This document shows positions 50,172 through 60,400 of a stretch of DNA of 64,000 nt, piece by piece; position 1 is the stretch's first letter; each line of letters opens with the position of its first letter. The position numbers and the translations under genes were made by a program. This stretch comes from Mycolicibacterium sphagni (GTDB taxonomy: Bacteria > Actinomycetota > Actinomycetes > Mycobacteriales > Mycobacteriaceae), in assembly GCF_002250655.1 (NCBI RefSeq), contig NZ_NOZR01000017.1, forward strand, positions 1 through 64,000, given 5' to 3'. The notes below the pieces were generated by a model. That model was not told the DNA's origin, searched no databases, and saw only the letters and a list, made by a program, of their open reading frames with translations.

Positions 50172-51440
50172 ATGCCGTTAGCTGACGGCCAGGTCGTCGC
50201 GGGTTACACCATTCTGCGGACCCTGGGAGCTGGAGGTATGGGCGAGGTGTACCTCGTCCAGCACCCCAGGCTGCCGCGGCATGACGCGCTCAAGGTGCTC
50301 GGGTCGGCGGTTAGCTCCGACGATGAGTACCGCGGCCGGTTCAACCTCGAGGCCGACATGGTGGCCACGTTGTCCAACCCGCACATCGTGACGATTTACG
50401 ACCGCGGTGAGTTCGAAGACAAGCTGTGGATCGCAATGGAGTTCATCGACGGCACCGACGCCTCCCGGCTGCTCGCCGAGCGCTATCCCTACGGGATGCC
50501 ACCCGACGAGGTCGTGCGCATCATCAGCGGGGTCGCCGACGCGCTGGACTATGCCCACGGTCGCGGTCTGCTGCACCGCGACGTCAAGCCGGCGAACATC
50601 CTGCTGGGAGTTCCCGGTTCCGGGGACGAACGGGTCATGCTGGCCGACTTCGGTATCGCCCGCTGGATCGGCCAGGCGAGCGGGCTGACGGGCACCAATA
50701 TGACGGTCGGCACCGTCGCCTACGCTGCCCCCGAGCAGCTCATGGGCGACGATATCGACGGCCAGGCCGACCAGTACGCGCTGGCGGCTACCGCCTATCA
50801 CCTGTTGACCGGAATGCCGCCGTTCACGCATACCAATCCCGCGATCGTCATCAGCCAGCATCTGGGTTCCGAGCCGCCGGCCATCGGCGCGAAGCGCCCC
50901 GAATTAGCTTGCCTGAGCCCGGTTTTCGCCAAGGCACTGGCCAAGGATGCCAAGAAACGCTACCCGCGCTGTGCCGACTTCGCACGAGCGTTGGCGCGCG
51001 GCCTCGGGACGGCCGAGCGGGAATCCAGTGCGTCTGAGGTGACCAGCCAGGCGCTTGCGGTCCGCGCGGGCGCCGGTGCGGGTCGTCGTGCCCGCCATGC
51101 CAAACCGGAGGCCTCGTCATCGCGGCGCCGGCTTCTGATCCCGGCGATCGTTGGTGCCGCGGTCATTCTCGCTGGCGCTGCCGCCGGACTTGCGTTGTTG
51201 TTCGGTCGCCACGATGTGCACAACACCGCGACGGCCCAGACGCCGCTCACGGCGTCACCGCCACCGGCGGTCTCGAGTCGGATGGATCTGCCGGTCGTGG
51301 TGATCGGCGCGAACTGTGCTGTGCTGGGCGCGGCGGCGGTCAGCGAGAAGGGTGCGCCTGCTTATTGCACGCACGCCGTCCCCGGTGGCGGGGCCATCGT
51401 GTGGTCGCTGCAGCCAGAGAAGCTGCGAAGCGGCTCATAG
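50172..51440 (+). CDS. membrane Ser/Thr protein kinase (Pkn family)
   Basis: A 422-residue eukaryotic-like kinase. The cytosolic kinase domain (about 12-275) has the Gly-rich loop GAGGMGEV, catalytic Lys41, catalytic Asp137 in HRDVKPAN, DFG Asp159, and an activation loop with Thr-rich SGLTGTNMTVGT. A basic juxtamembrane region and one transmembrane helix (about 322-343) lead to a short extracytoplasmic domain (about 345-422) with three Cys. The extracytoplasmic domain differs from the PASTA repeats of PknB, so it is more like PknF/PknJ-type sensors; I do not assign a letter. Ends convergent with the small secreted-protein gene. Confidence 0.93.
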   Translation: MPLADGQVVAGYTILRTLGAGGMGEVYLVQHPRLPRHDALKVLGSAVSSDDEYRGRFNLEADMVATLSNPHIVTIYDRGEFEDKLWIAMEFIDGTDASRLLAERYPYGMPPDEVVRIISGVADALDYAHGRGLLHRDVKPANILLGVPGSGDERVMLADFGIARWIGQASGLTGTNMTVGTVAYAAPEQLMGDDIDGQADQYALAATAYHLLTGMPPFTHTNPAIVISQHLGSEPPAIGAKRPELACLSPVFAKALAKDAKKRYPRCADFARALARGLGTAERESSASEVTSQALAVRAGAGAGRRARHAKPEASSSRRRLLIPAIVGAAVILAGAAAGLALLFGRHDVHNTATAQTPLTASPPPAVSSRMDLPVVVIGANCAVLGAAAVSEKGAPAYCTHAVPGGGAIVWSLQPEKLRSGS

Positions 51441-51471
51441 ACGACCACCGCCACGCCCGAGCAACGCTGAA

Positions 51472-51858
51472 TTACAGCGGAATCCACTGGTTCAGGAACC
51501 AGAAGCCCCAGCCCATGCCGTTACCGGCCGGGACCGGCTGCACCCACTGACCGTTCCAGTTGAACGGCTGGTGGTCCTGGCGGCCCTGGTCGATGCCGCG
51601 GTTGTGCCAGTCGACCGGCCCGTTGTTCCAGTTGCCGGGACCGTTACCGGGACCATTGCCGGGACCGTTGTTCCAGTTGTTGTGCCCGTCGCCCGGGCCG
51701 TTGTTCCACCCGTTGTTGGGCCCCTGGCACCCTTGGGGCCCCGGGCCGCCACACTGGCCAGGATCGGCACTCGCGGTGCCGATACCCAGCCCGAACAGTC
51801 CGGCGGCGCCGATACCGGCCACCGCAGTCGAGGCAAGCACCACACGTTTAAGCTTCAT
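51472..51858 (-). CDS. small secreted Asn/Gly/Pro/Trp-rich protein
   Basis: A 128-residue secreted protein. The signal peptide ends at about Ala32 (IGTASADPGQ). The mature region has two Cys near its start, then repeats built from WNNGPGNGPGN and NNGPxD units (about 45-85), and a C-terminal WNGQWVQPVPAGNGMGWGFWFLNQWIPL-like Trp-rich tail. Such small proteins with ADP-type cleavage sites are common in mycobacteria and mostly of unknown role. GACGATGAAGC region shows an AAACGGAGACGACG site before the ATG at 51858. The upstream region is shared divergently with the gene at 52119. Confidence 0.82.
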   Translation of the reverse strand: MKLKRVVLASTAVAGIGAAGLFGLGIGTASADPGQCGGPGPQGCQGPNNGWNNGPGDGHNNWNNGPGNGPGNGPGNWNNGPVDWHNRGIDQGRQDHQPFNWNGQWVQPVPAGNGMGWGFWFLNQWIPL

Positions 51859-52036
51859 CGTCGTCTCCGTTTCGTAGCTCCCATAGACCCGCAGTGCGGG
51901 TTTTCGTTCCGATGACGACGCTATGGAGCCAGCATTTGTGACAGCTGTGACTCGGGTGGGCGCAGCCTGGGGGAGTGGTAACGTAACGAAAACGGTTCAG
52001 TATCAGGCATTTTGCGCAATCTACAGGCGTTGCGGG

Positions 52037-52104
52037 GTTTATTGACAGCCGACTATAAGCTCCGTTGTCGTTGTGGCACATCGCTTTTCCGCGCGTCAAT
52101 AAAC
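52037..52104. promoter_or_regulatory. 10-bp inverted repeat in the divergent promoter region
   Basis: GTTTATTGAC at 52037-52046 and GTCAATAAAC at 52095-52104 are exact reverse complements separated by 48 bases, in an AT-richer stretch just ahead of the lipoprotein gene start at 52119. The left copy contains TTGACA, which could be a -35 element. Confidence 0.5.
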
Positions 52105-52118
52105 TAAACATGTGAGTT

Positions 52119-52517
52119 GTGAACTCACGCAATCTTTTGCTCTTCGCTTCGACGTCCGCGGTGGTCGTGATGGTCGCGGTGGCATGTGGCTCCAAGGGCA
52201 CGACGGCACCCACGACCGTCACCGTCACGTCGACGCCGACCAGCAGCACCACCACGACGACGACGGCTCACCATCAGAACAACTCCGGTTCAGGGGGCGG
52301 CCAGTATCAGCCGCAACAGACTGTCATCGAGACCCAGGCGCCTCAGACTGTCGTTCAGACCCAGGATCCGCAGACGGTCACCAACACTGAAACCGCAACG
52401 CAAACCGAGACCTCCGTTGCCACCTCGGTGGAGACCTCAGTCCAGACCGCCACCCAGACCGTGACCGTTGCACCGACTCGGCAGTTCGGACCGAACAACG
52501 GGTTCGGCAACCACTAG
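52119..52517 (+). CDS. Thr/Gln-rich lipoprotein
   Basis: A 132-residue predicted lipoprotein. Lipobox VACGSK places the Cys at residue 23. The mature part is low complexity: a Ser/Thr tract (TSTPTSSTTTTTT), then degenerate repeats such as QTVIETQAPQTVVQTQDPQTV and ETxVATSVETSVQTATQTVTV. A rigid, possibly glycosylated stalk is plausible (inference). Start is GTG at 52119 within a gtgagttGTGaactcac palindrome-like sequence; a ribosome-binding site is not obvious. Confidence 0.78.
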   Translation: MNSRNLLLFASTSAVVVMVAVACGSKGTTAPTTVTVTSTPTSSTTTTTTAHHQNNSGSGGGQYQPQQTVIETQAPQTVVQTQDPQTVTNTETATQTETSVATSVETSVQTATQTVTVAPTRQFGPNNGFGNH

Positions 52518-52536
52518 GGTCGCTCGAAGCCAACGG

Positions 52537-54036
52537 CTAACTACGCTCCCTCGGCAGGGTCTGGCCACGAAAGAAGCCCGGGGCCTTGAGGTTCCAGATT
52601 GCCATCAATACCACCCCGACGACCAGACCGAATACGCCGATGATGAACGCGGTGCCGATACCCAGGATCGATCCACCCGAGCCGGTCGTGGGGTCGGCCA
52701 TCAGGTAGGCCTCGACGATGCCGACCGGGATCAGCACCAGCGCACCGATGCCGGGCAGGATGACCTGTCCCATCGCTGTGCGCCAGGACCGAAATGCGGT
52801 GCGCCAGAAGTACACCACCGACGACACCGCCACCACGGAGTAGTACAGCATGATCGAGATACCCACGCTGTAAACCGAGTCCGCGACAACGCTGTCGCTG
52901 ATCACGTCCAGCGTGCAATAGATCGCCAGGCTGGTCAGGCCGATGACCCAGGTCGCGAACTTGGGGGTCGCACTCACTTCGCTCACCGACCCGAACCGAC
53001 CCGGCAGCGCCCGGTAGGTCGCCATCGAGAGTAAGCCGCGCGCTGTCGGCATGACGGTGGACATTGTCGCCGAGAAGGCCGATACCCCCACGACCAGTGC
53101 GGCGATCATCGCCCCGCGGGTGCCGATCGACTGACTGGCGAGCGTGGTGAACACGTCGTCGATGTTGGCCGCGTTCGTCAGGCTGGTCGGGCTGTTCGGG
53201 TCGATGCCCGCATACGCCAATGCCGCCACGCTGAAGATCACGTAGGTGGCAACGGTGATCAGGATCGCGGTGACCCCGCTGCGGCCCGCCTGCGCCGATG
53301 TCCCCGTGGTCTCCTCGGACATGGCCAGGGACGCGTCGAAGCCCCAGAAGATGAAGATGGCCACCAGGAATCCGCCGAGCAGGCCGCTGAAGTCGTGGAT
53401 TGCGAACGGGTTGAACCACTCCCACGAGAACGAGTGTGCGTCCGGGCCTTCGTGGCCGCGGAAGACGGCAACCAGCATGATCACCGCGAACAAGGCCAGG
53501 CCCCCGTACTGGAGGATCGTCAGGATCAATGTGGCGCGGGAGGATTCCTCCGCGCCTCGCGCGACCAGCCACGTGGTCAGCAGGATGAACACCGTCGCCA
53601 CGATCAGGTGGAACCAGACCGGCGCGGTGTCCATGCCGAGCCAGACGGCGGCGGCGTTGGTCAGGATTCCGGCCGCCCCCACCCCGGCCAGGATGCTCGA
53701 CAGCATCAGCGCGAAACCGCCCATCCAGCCGATGTGCGGCGCGATCGCCTTCGATCCCCAGGTGAACACGGTTCCGGCATCCGGGGCGGCGTCGGTGAGG
53801 TGCTTGTATGCCAGCGCCACGAAGTACATCGGGATCACCGCGAGGATGAAGACGATCGGCAGTTGGTAGCCCGACTCCTCGGCGCCGTGGCCGAGTGCGC
53901 CGGTCAATGAATAGGCGGGCGCGGTTGCGGCCAGACCGATCGCGACGGCTCCGACCAGGGATACCGACCCCTTCTTGAGCCCCTTGGATCGCAGGCCGTG
54001 CATCAACGGATCGATGGCTGCTGCATCCTCAGGCAT
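52537..54036 (-). CDS. APC family amino acid permease
   Basis: A 499-residue transporter with about twelve transmembrane helices and the amino acid-polyamine-organocation fold. The first helix carries the unwound GLAATAPAYSLTG segment that binds substrate in APC proteins. FIFWGFDASLAMSEET is the conserved helix-6/7 region, with the Glu pair. Most similar by eye to mycobacterial permeases of unknown amino acid specificity. It is transcribed leftward, towards the lipoprotein gene that ends 19 bases from its stop. ATG start at 54036. Confidence 0.9.
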   Translation of the reverse strand: MPEDAAAIDPLMHGLRSKGLKKGSVSLVGAVAIGLAATAPAYSLTGALGHGAEESGYQLPIVFILAVIPMYFVALAYKHLTDAAPDAGTVFTWGSKAIAPHIGWMGGFALMLSSILAGVGAAGILTNAAAVWLGMDTAPVWFHLIVATVFILLTTWLVARGAEESSRATLILTILQYGGLALFAVIMLVAVFRGHEGPDAHSFSWEWFNPFAIHDFSGLLGGFLVAIFIFWGFDASLAMSEETTGTSAQAGRSGVTAILITVATYVIFSVAALAYAGIDPNSPTSLTNAANIDDVFTTLASQSIGTRGAMIAALVVGVSAFSATMSTVMPTARGLLSMATYRALPGRFGSVSEVSATPKFATWVIGLTSLAIYCTLDVISDSVVADSVYSVGISIMLYYSVVAVSSVVYFWRTAFRSWRTAMGQVILPGIGALVLIPVGIVEAYLMADPTTGSGGSILGIGTAFIIGVFGLVVGVVLMAIWNLKAPGFFRGQTLPRERS

Positions 54037-54238
54037 GTGCGGATTCTGTCACCGGCCTGGCTTGGATGTGCGATCTAGCCGGTTTTGTTACTCAGCGCTG
54101 CTGGGCTCCTTTGGCAGCAGCGCGCCGCGAGTGGCCGGTACCGGTACGGTCCGAGCCTGAATTCCGTTGTGGTGCTGCAGTTTTACTCGTTCTACGAGTG
54201 GACGGCTTGGTCGTCGTCGCGATGTCGGGCTACTGCAC

Positions 54239-57200
54239 TCAGGGCTTGATCCGGATCTGGCCGGGCTTCCACAGCCCGCCGCGCGTGGCCGTGCCCAGGT
54301 CGATCTGCGCGGGCTGGGCGTCGACGATTGTCTCGAGCCGGCGGAGCGAGCCCCAGTCGCGGCCCCAGTCATGCGACAAGTAGGTGGCCATCACGTGAGC
54401 GCGCAGCAACAGGTCGGTGATGCCGAGCAGGCCGCCGTTGCGACCGTCCTGCCAGGTGTCGGTGTCCTGCTTTTTGGCGGTGTAGTCCGGGGTGATCCGG
54501 AACTTGGGCACCTCGGTGACGCCGTTGGCGTGCAGCATCGGCTGCTGGCACGGGAAGGCCAGGCCTACCGCCCAGTCCATCAACACCGGCTGGGTGGACC
54601 CGACAAACTCTTGTACCGACCGCAATTCGGGCACTCGAGGCGGTGTCACGGCCAGCCAGTCGCCCGGTGTCAGCGAGCGGTCGGCAGCGACAATCCGCAC
54701 GGTGGTGGCGTCCGCGGGGATCTCGGAGCGGGCGAACCGCAGGTTCCGCCACGACGGGGCGGGGCCTAGGTCGTAGGGGCTCACCCGGCCGGCGGGCACC
54801 GGGGTGCCGTCGGGCCCCGGCTTGCCGTATTCCAGTTCCACCGTCTGGCCGTCGGTGAAGCCGTTGAGCACGCTGCGCCCGGCGATGGTGCCCGCGGCCG
54901 TCACGACGACCAGCGGATGACCGCTGTCATTGGGGGGCAGCCGATACCACGCCGAGGTCAGGGTGGCGTCCTGTTGTGGGCCGACGAGGTAGCTGCCGGC
55001 CAATGGCACCCGTGACGGGTCGAGGCCGTAGGGCAGCGGCACCGTCGATCCGTTGATGCCGGGGGTGTCGAGCTTGATCGGCTGATCCCAGTCGTAATCG
55101 GTTCCCGGCTGCGGGTTCGTCATCCGAATCGCCTCGGCGACAATGTGTTCGGGTACCCCGCTCGGGGCGAAGCCGACGGGGTTGGTGCCGCCGAGCGGCC
55201 CCAGCGGTCCGTAGTCGCCGGGCAGCGGGGTCAGGAACCCGGCGTTGGCGTCCGGCTCGACCAGCACGTCGTCGGCCAGCCCGCAGCTTCCGGAGAACGA
55301 TCGCAGATTGGCCCAGGCGTTCGAGTACGTCGGGTACTGGCGCACCACGCCGGCGGCCATCGAGCCGATGAACACCAGCACCATGAAGCCGGCGGCCAGC
55401 GGGATCGGCGCTGCGGTGACAGCCCGTGCGATGCGGCCCTCACCGTGGTCGCGGGTGTTGAAGTGCAACCAGACGGTGTAGATCGCCGAGATCGCGAACA
55501 GCGCGAAGAAGATTGTGCTGACTGTGATTCCGCCGATGCGCGGCATCGCGTTGTTGAACGGCACGCCGTAGCTCGACACGTACCACCAGCCGTTGGTGGT
55601 GGCGAAGCACAGGGCGAGCAGGAAGAACACCGCGGTGACGACGGTCATCCGGTTGCGCGACCAGCGCAGCACCTTCGGCGAGGCCAGCACGGTGGCCAAA
55701 GCGGCCATGGCCGCGCCCACCGCGGCGAACAGCCCGAAGTGGTGCACCCACTTGGTGGGCGTGAACATCAGGAAGAACACCGTCGCGAAGATGACACCCA
55801 TCAGTCGCCACGCCGGCCCCCGCGCCACACCCGGAACGCGCTTGCGGCGCAACATGATGAACATCGAGATGAACAGCGACAGCGCGGTGATCAGGAAGCC
55901 GAACCGCCGCGACAGCGAGCCGTCCACGGTCGGCAGAATCAGGTAGTAGTAGCGCAGGTTCTCGGTGTACCAGGCTTGGCTGGGTCCGATCTCGGTGCGA
56001 ATCCTGGTTGCCTCGAACACCGTTGCCAGTGTCTGGTCGGCGAAGACGACGGTCAGGATGATCGTGCCGGCGGCCAGCAGCGGTAGCACCAGCGGCCAGG
56101 TGCCGACGATTGCCCGCCTGCGTACCAGGATCCGCAGGATCGGACGGCCACCGGCGATCAGCGCGGCGACCGCGATCAGCCCAGTGGGCTGAATGCCGAG
56201 GGTGAATGCGGCGCTGACGATGGCCAGAGCGGCCGGCGTCAGGCGGCCCGAGATCACGGCGCGCTCGATGAGCACGTAGGTGATCAGCGCACCGGTGGCG
56301 ATCTGGCCCTCGGGACGCAGGCCGTTGTTGAACGGCATCCAGGCAGCCATCAGCACCAGCCCGGCCGCCCACAGGGCGGGCCTGCTGGCGATCACGGCGG
56401 GTCCCAACCGGGGCAGCACCTCACGGGACAGCAGCAGCCAGCAGACCAGCGCACAGATCAAGTCCGGCAACCGCATCCAGATGCTGGCGTCGCTGACATG
56501 GGTCATCAGGGCCAGCAGGTTGTAGAACCAGCCGAACGGGTCTTCGGGGCTGCCGAACCAGCGGAAGTAGTTCGACATGTAGCCGGCATGGTCGGCCACG
56601 CGGGCCATCTGCAGGATGTAGCCGTCGTCGGAGGAGTTCGCGCCGATCACGTGCCACACCAGGAAACCGGCCACCACGGTCACGTCGACGGCGGTGAACG
56701 TCCGCCAGCGCTGTGGGATCCAGGCGTGCATGCGGCGCCCGTCGAGGCGATCCAGCCGCCACAGCGCCAGCAGCGCGATTACCGTGGCGGCCATCGCGAG
56801 CAGCATCGCGGCCAGCTTCAAAGCTGTTGGTGTGGTGGAGAACCGGGTGTCGATGGTCGCCGAGAAGCTCAGTCCGGGCGGTGCCGGGCCGGTCAGGTCG
56901 GTGAACACGCCGACGATCGCGGGTCGCAGGTTGGGATCGGCGAAACCGCTGCGCATTTCCTTGCCGGTCGTGGGGTCGGTGAGCCCGACGAAGGTGGCGA
57001 ACGTCCCGTCGGTGTTCGAGGTGATCTCGATGCGCGAGCAGCCGGCGATTCTGGCGCGCGGCACGCTGGCGACCACGACATTGCGGTCGGTGATGTCGAC
57101 GCGTTCGGCGGTCACGTTGACGAACAGCGAATTGAGTGCCGCCTCTTTGCCTTTCTGCGGCGCGAGCCCGAGCACCAGGCCGCCCTTGGCGGGCATCGAG

Positions 57201-57445
57201 CGGATCAGCTCGCAGGGCACGGTCGCGGTGAGCGACACCGGCGCCTGTGAGATCAACGGTGAGGTCACATTGCTCAGCTGACCGGCCTGGGGCCAGTTCA
57301 GCGTCGCGGTGGTCTGCTCGACGGGCAGCAACGGTGTGAGCACCGACAGTATAAAGCCCACCAGCCCGGCGATCATGGCCACCCAGCGGGTGATCCGAAC
57401 GTCCTTGGCGGCGTCGCGGGCGTTGGCGGCGAGTGTTTGTGTCAT
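54239..57445 (-). CDS. embB: arabinosyltransferase EmbB
   Basis: A 1068-residue GT-C membrane enzyme that adds alpha-1,3/1,5 arabinofuranose to arabinogalactan from decaprenylphosphoryl-arabinose, acting with EmbA. Helices occupy the N-terminal two thirds. The periplasmic loop has the Asp pair in NSSDDGYILQMARVADH, and a C-terminal carbohydrate-binding domain lies outside the membrane. Met280 in this loop corresponds to M306 of M. tuberculosis EmbB, the main ethambutol-resistance position. GSPEDPFGWFYNLLALMTHVS identifies it as EmbB rather than EmbA or EmbC. ATG overlaps the embA stop as ATGA. The gene ends the emb operon. Confidence 0.96.
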   Translation of the reverse strand: MTQTLAANARDAAKDVRITRWVAMIAGLVGFILSVLTPLLPVEQTTATLNWPQAGQLSNVTSPLISQAPVSLTATVPCELIRSMPAKGGLVLGLAPQKGKEAALNSLFVNVTAERVDITDRNVVVASVPRARIAGCSRIEITSNTDGTFATFVGLTDPTTGKEMRSGFADPNLRPAIVGVFTDLTGPAPPGLSFSATIDTRFSTTPTALKLAAMLLAMAATVIALLALWRLDRLDGRRMHAWIPQRWRTFTAVDVTVVAGFLVWHVIGANSSDDGYILQMARVADHAGYMSNYFRWFGSPEDPFGWFYNLLALMTHVSDASIWMRLPDLICALVCWLLLSREVLPRLGPAVIASRPALWAAGLVLMAAWMPFNNGLRPEGQIATGALITYVLIERAVISGRLTPAALAIVSAAFTLGIQPTGLIAVAALIAGGRPILRILVRRRAIVGTWPLVLPLLAAGTIILTVVFADQTLATVFEATRIRTEIGPSQAWYTENLRYYYLILPTVDGSLSRRFGFLITALSLFISMFIMLRRKRVPGVARGPAWRLMGVIFATVFFLMFTPTKWVHHFGLFAAVGAAMAALATVLASPKVLRWSRNRMTVVTAVFFLLALCFATTNGWWYVSSYGVPFNNAMPRIGGITVSTIFFALFAISAIYTVWLHFNTRDHGEGRIARAVTAAPIPLAAGFMVLVFIGSMAAGVVRQYPTYSNAWANLRSFSGSCGLADDVLVEPDANAGFLTPLPGDYGPLGPLGGTNPVGFAPSGVPEHIVAEAIRMTNPQPGTDYDWDQPIKLDTPGINGSTVPLPYGLDPSRVPLAGSYLVGPQQDATLTSAWYRLPPNDSGHPLVVVTAAGTIAGRSVLNGFTDGQTVELEYGKPGPDGTPVPAGRVSPYDLGPAPSWRNLRFARSEIPADATTVRIVAADRSLTPGDWLAVTPPRVPELRSVQEFVGSTQPVLMDWAVGLAFPCQQPMLHANGVTEVPKFRITPDYTAKKQDTDTWQDGRNGGLLGITDLLLRAHVMATYLSHDWGRDWGSLRRLETIVDAQPAQIDLGTATRGGLWKPGQIRIKP

Positions 57446-60400
57446 GGCAGTGCCCTGATGGGTCCGCTACGGCTCCAACCGAAGACCGTCTTCGTGCCTT
57501 GCTCTATCACGGCGTCGGGAGCCTGCGCCGGGGGCACGAGACGGATGTAGCGCTCGATCGCGCCCCAGTCGCGGTACCAGTCGCCACGCAGGTAGGTTGG
57601 GACGGTCGAGGTGGTGAGCAGGCCCTGAATGAACAGGAACGGCCCACCTGCGCGGGCTGAAAGCCACATGTTGCTCGACACCACCACCTGCTTGAGGTTG
57701 GGCAGGATCCGGTACTCAGGGACCTCGGCGACGCCGAGGTGTTCCGAGAACGGCCGCTGGCACGGGAAATTCGCTGCGGTGGCGATGTCCATCATCACCG
57801 GGGTCTTCGAGCCGAGGAACTGCTGAGCAGTCTCCAGCACGGGCACTCGCGGCGGGGTGAAGCCGAACCACTGATCGTTACTCAGGTTCGGGTCGTCGGC
57901 GACGATACGCGCGACGTTGGCCTCCGGCGGCGCCCACGCCATGGGGAAGCGCAAGTTGCGCCATGCCTTTTGGGCGATCACGTCAATGGGTTGCACCGAG
58001 TTGAGAGCCTGGAAGCTGCCGTCCGGGCGCCGCACACCCCACTGCAGTTTGAGTGATTGTCCATAGTTGAACTGGCCCTCTTCGTCGTAGAACCAGATCG
58101 CGCCCGCGGCCGCGACGGTGACAAGTGGCCGGTCCGGGCTCCGTGGGGGCAGCTGGTACCACGCCGAAGTCGCCTTGGCCGCAACGGTGTTCTCGTTGTA
58201 GCTGCCCATCACCGGTGTGGTCTTGGGATCCAGCCCGAACGGCAGGAACACCCGAGAGCCGTTGACGCCCTCCGGACCGTAGCCGCCGCCGGTGCCCGCC
58301 GCGAAGGCGATGCCCGCGTTGGGCTTGTTGGGTGAGCCATCGGAGTTCACGGTGCCGGGGTTGGCGACGAACGGCTCGGCCGGTTCGAGGGTGTCACTGA
58401 TTCCGTTGGGGGTGAAGCCAATCGGATTCTCCCCGCCGAGCGGTCCGTACTGACCCCAGTTCTGTCCCGGAACCGGTTGCAACATACCGGCATTGGTGTC
58501 TGGCTCGACCAGGACCGCGTCGGCCATCGCACAGCTTGTCGGCGACAGGCCGGACGTGAGAGCGGACAGGTTGGCCGCGGCGGTGGTGTAGACGGGGTAG
58601 CGCTGCGCGAAGGCCTTGGTCATCGAACCCACCTCGAGCAGCACCATGATGAGCGCGACCACCAACAAGGGGGTCGACGCCAGTGCCCGGTTGCGGCCGG
58701 TGTTCTTGACCTCGGTGTGGCCGCTGTAGTCCATCCGGAAATGCAGCCATGCGGCGAGCAGGCCGGTGATGATCGCCAGAGCGAGGAACATCGTCGTCAC
58801 CGGCTGATGGGCGATCACGGGCTGACGGTCGAACCACGGCACCCCGTAGCTGCCCACGTAGAACCAGCCGTTGGTGCCCGAGGTCGCCCACGCCAGGACG
58901 AACAGCAGCGCGGTGACGTACAGCGCCAGGTTGCGTCGGCTGTGCAGACCCACCCGGGCGAAGGCGAATGCGGTGACCCCGCCGAGTGCGCCGGCCAGTC
59001 CCGCGAACGCACCGAACTGCACGGCCCACTTGGTGGGGGTGAACGTCAACAGCAGCAGGCCGATCGCGGTGCTGCCGATCAGTCGCCACAGCGGGCCGTT
59101 GGCGACACCGGGGACACGGCCGCGGCGCAGCAGCACGGTGAGCATGCCGAACAGGCACAGCAGCATCACCAGGACGGCGAAGCGGCGGGTCAGCGAGCTT
59201 TCCACATTGTCTTCGACGGTCAGGAAGTAGTACCGCAGGAAGTCCTGGTACCAGGCGATCGTCGGCCCGACGACGTATTTGATGCGGGCGGATTCGGCGA
59301 CCGCGGCCAGGGTCTGGTCACGGAAGACGACGACAAAGATGACCGACAGCGAGGCGGCCAGCGCGGCCAGCGGCGCCAGCAGGCCGTCATCCGCACGGCG
59401 GGCCTTGATCGCCCGGGCGACCGCGCGCGCACCCACCAGCAGCGGGGCGATCGCGATCAGGCCCTGCGGGGCGAGCGTCACGCTGAACACCGCGACGACG
59501 ATCGCGACGGCGGCAGGAGCCAAGCGCCGGGTGGCGATCGCGTTCTCCACCAGGATCCATGCGGCCAGCACCCCGAAGGCGATCAGCGGTTCGGGGCGCA
59601 GCCCGTTGTTGAACGGCAACCAGGCCGCCAGGAACACCGCACCGGTGGTCCACACCGCAACCCGGTTGAGCGCCAAGCGTCTTCCCAACCGCGGCAGGAC
59701 CCAGCGGCTCAGGATCAGCCAGGTGCCGATGCCGGCGGCGGTGGCGGGCAGCCGCATCCACACCCCGGCCGTGCTGATCGCCGCGAGGTGGGCGAGCACC
59801 GACTGGTACCAGTCGAAGGGTGCCTCGGTGGCGCCGAAGAACCGGTAGTAATTAGCGCTGTAGCCGGCCGAAGCGGATACCCGCGCGATGGTGAGGTTGT
59901 AGCCGTCGTCGGATGAGATGGCGCCGATGACATGCCAGAGCAGTAGTCCGCCGATCACCCCGATATCGGCGAGCCAGGTGCTGACCCCGACGCGCAGAAA
60001 ACGTCGCCATGCCCCGGGTTGCCTCGCTCCTGCCCGCCGGCCGGAGAAGCGGTCGAGCACTGCCAGCGCGATGATCGAGGCCACCACGCAGGCGATGCCG
60101 AGCGCCATCACCGCGATCTTCAGCGCGCTGGGGTGGGTCACGAACCTGGTGTCGATGTCGATGCGGGCCGACAGGCCCGGCTGGCTGGCCACCTTCAGAT
60201 CGGTGAAGATCCCGTCGATTGCCGGCTTCTTCTCGGGGGCCAGCGTGCCGGTGGCTCCCGGGATACCGACGAAGTCGGCCCCGACTCCACCGGGCCCGGC
60301 CCAGATGTGCAGATTGCTGCATCCGCCGGCGGCGATGGCGGGACGAGGGGCGACAGCGGCCACGGTGTCGCGGAACGCGACGACGACGGTGGCGGCGTTG

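Noticed and set aside
54185..54199. ACTCGT-TCT-ACGAGT dyad after embB, considered as the emb operon terminator
   Set aside because: Stem is only six base pairs with a three-base loop and lacks a U-tract in the embB direction; too weak to list as a terminator.
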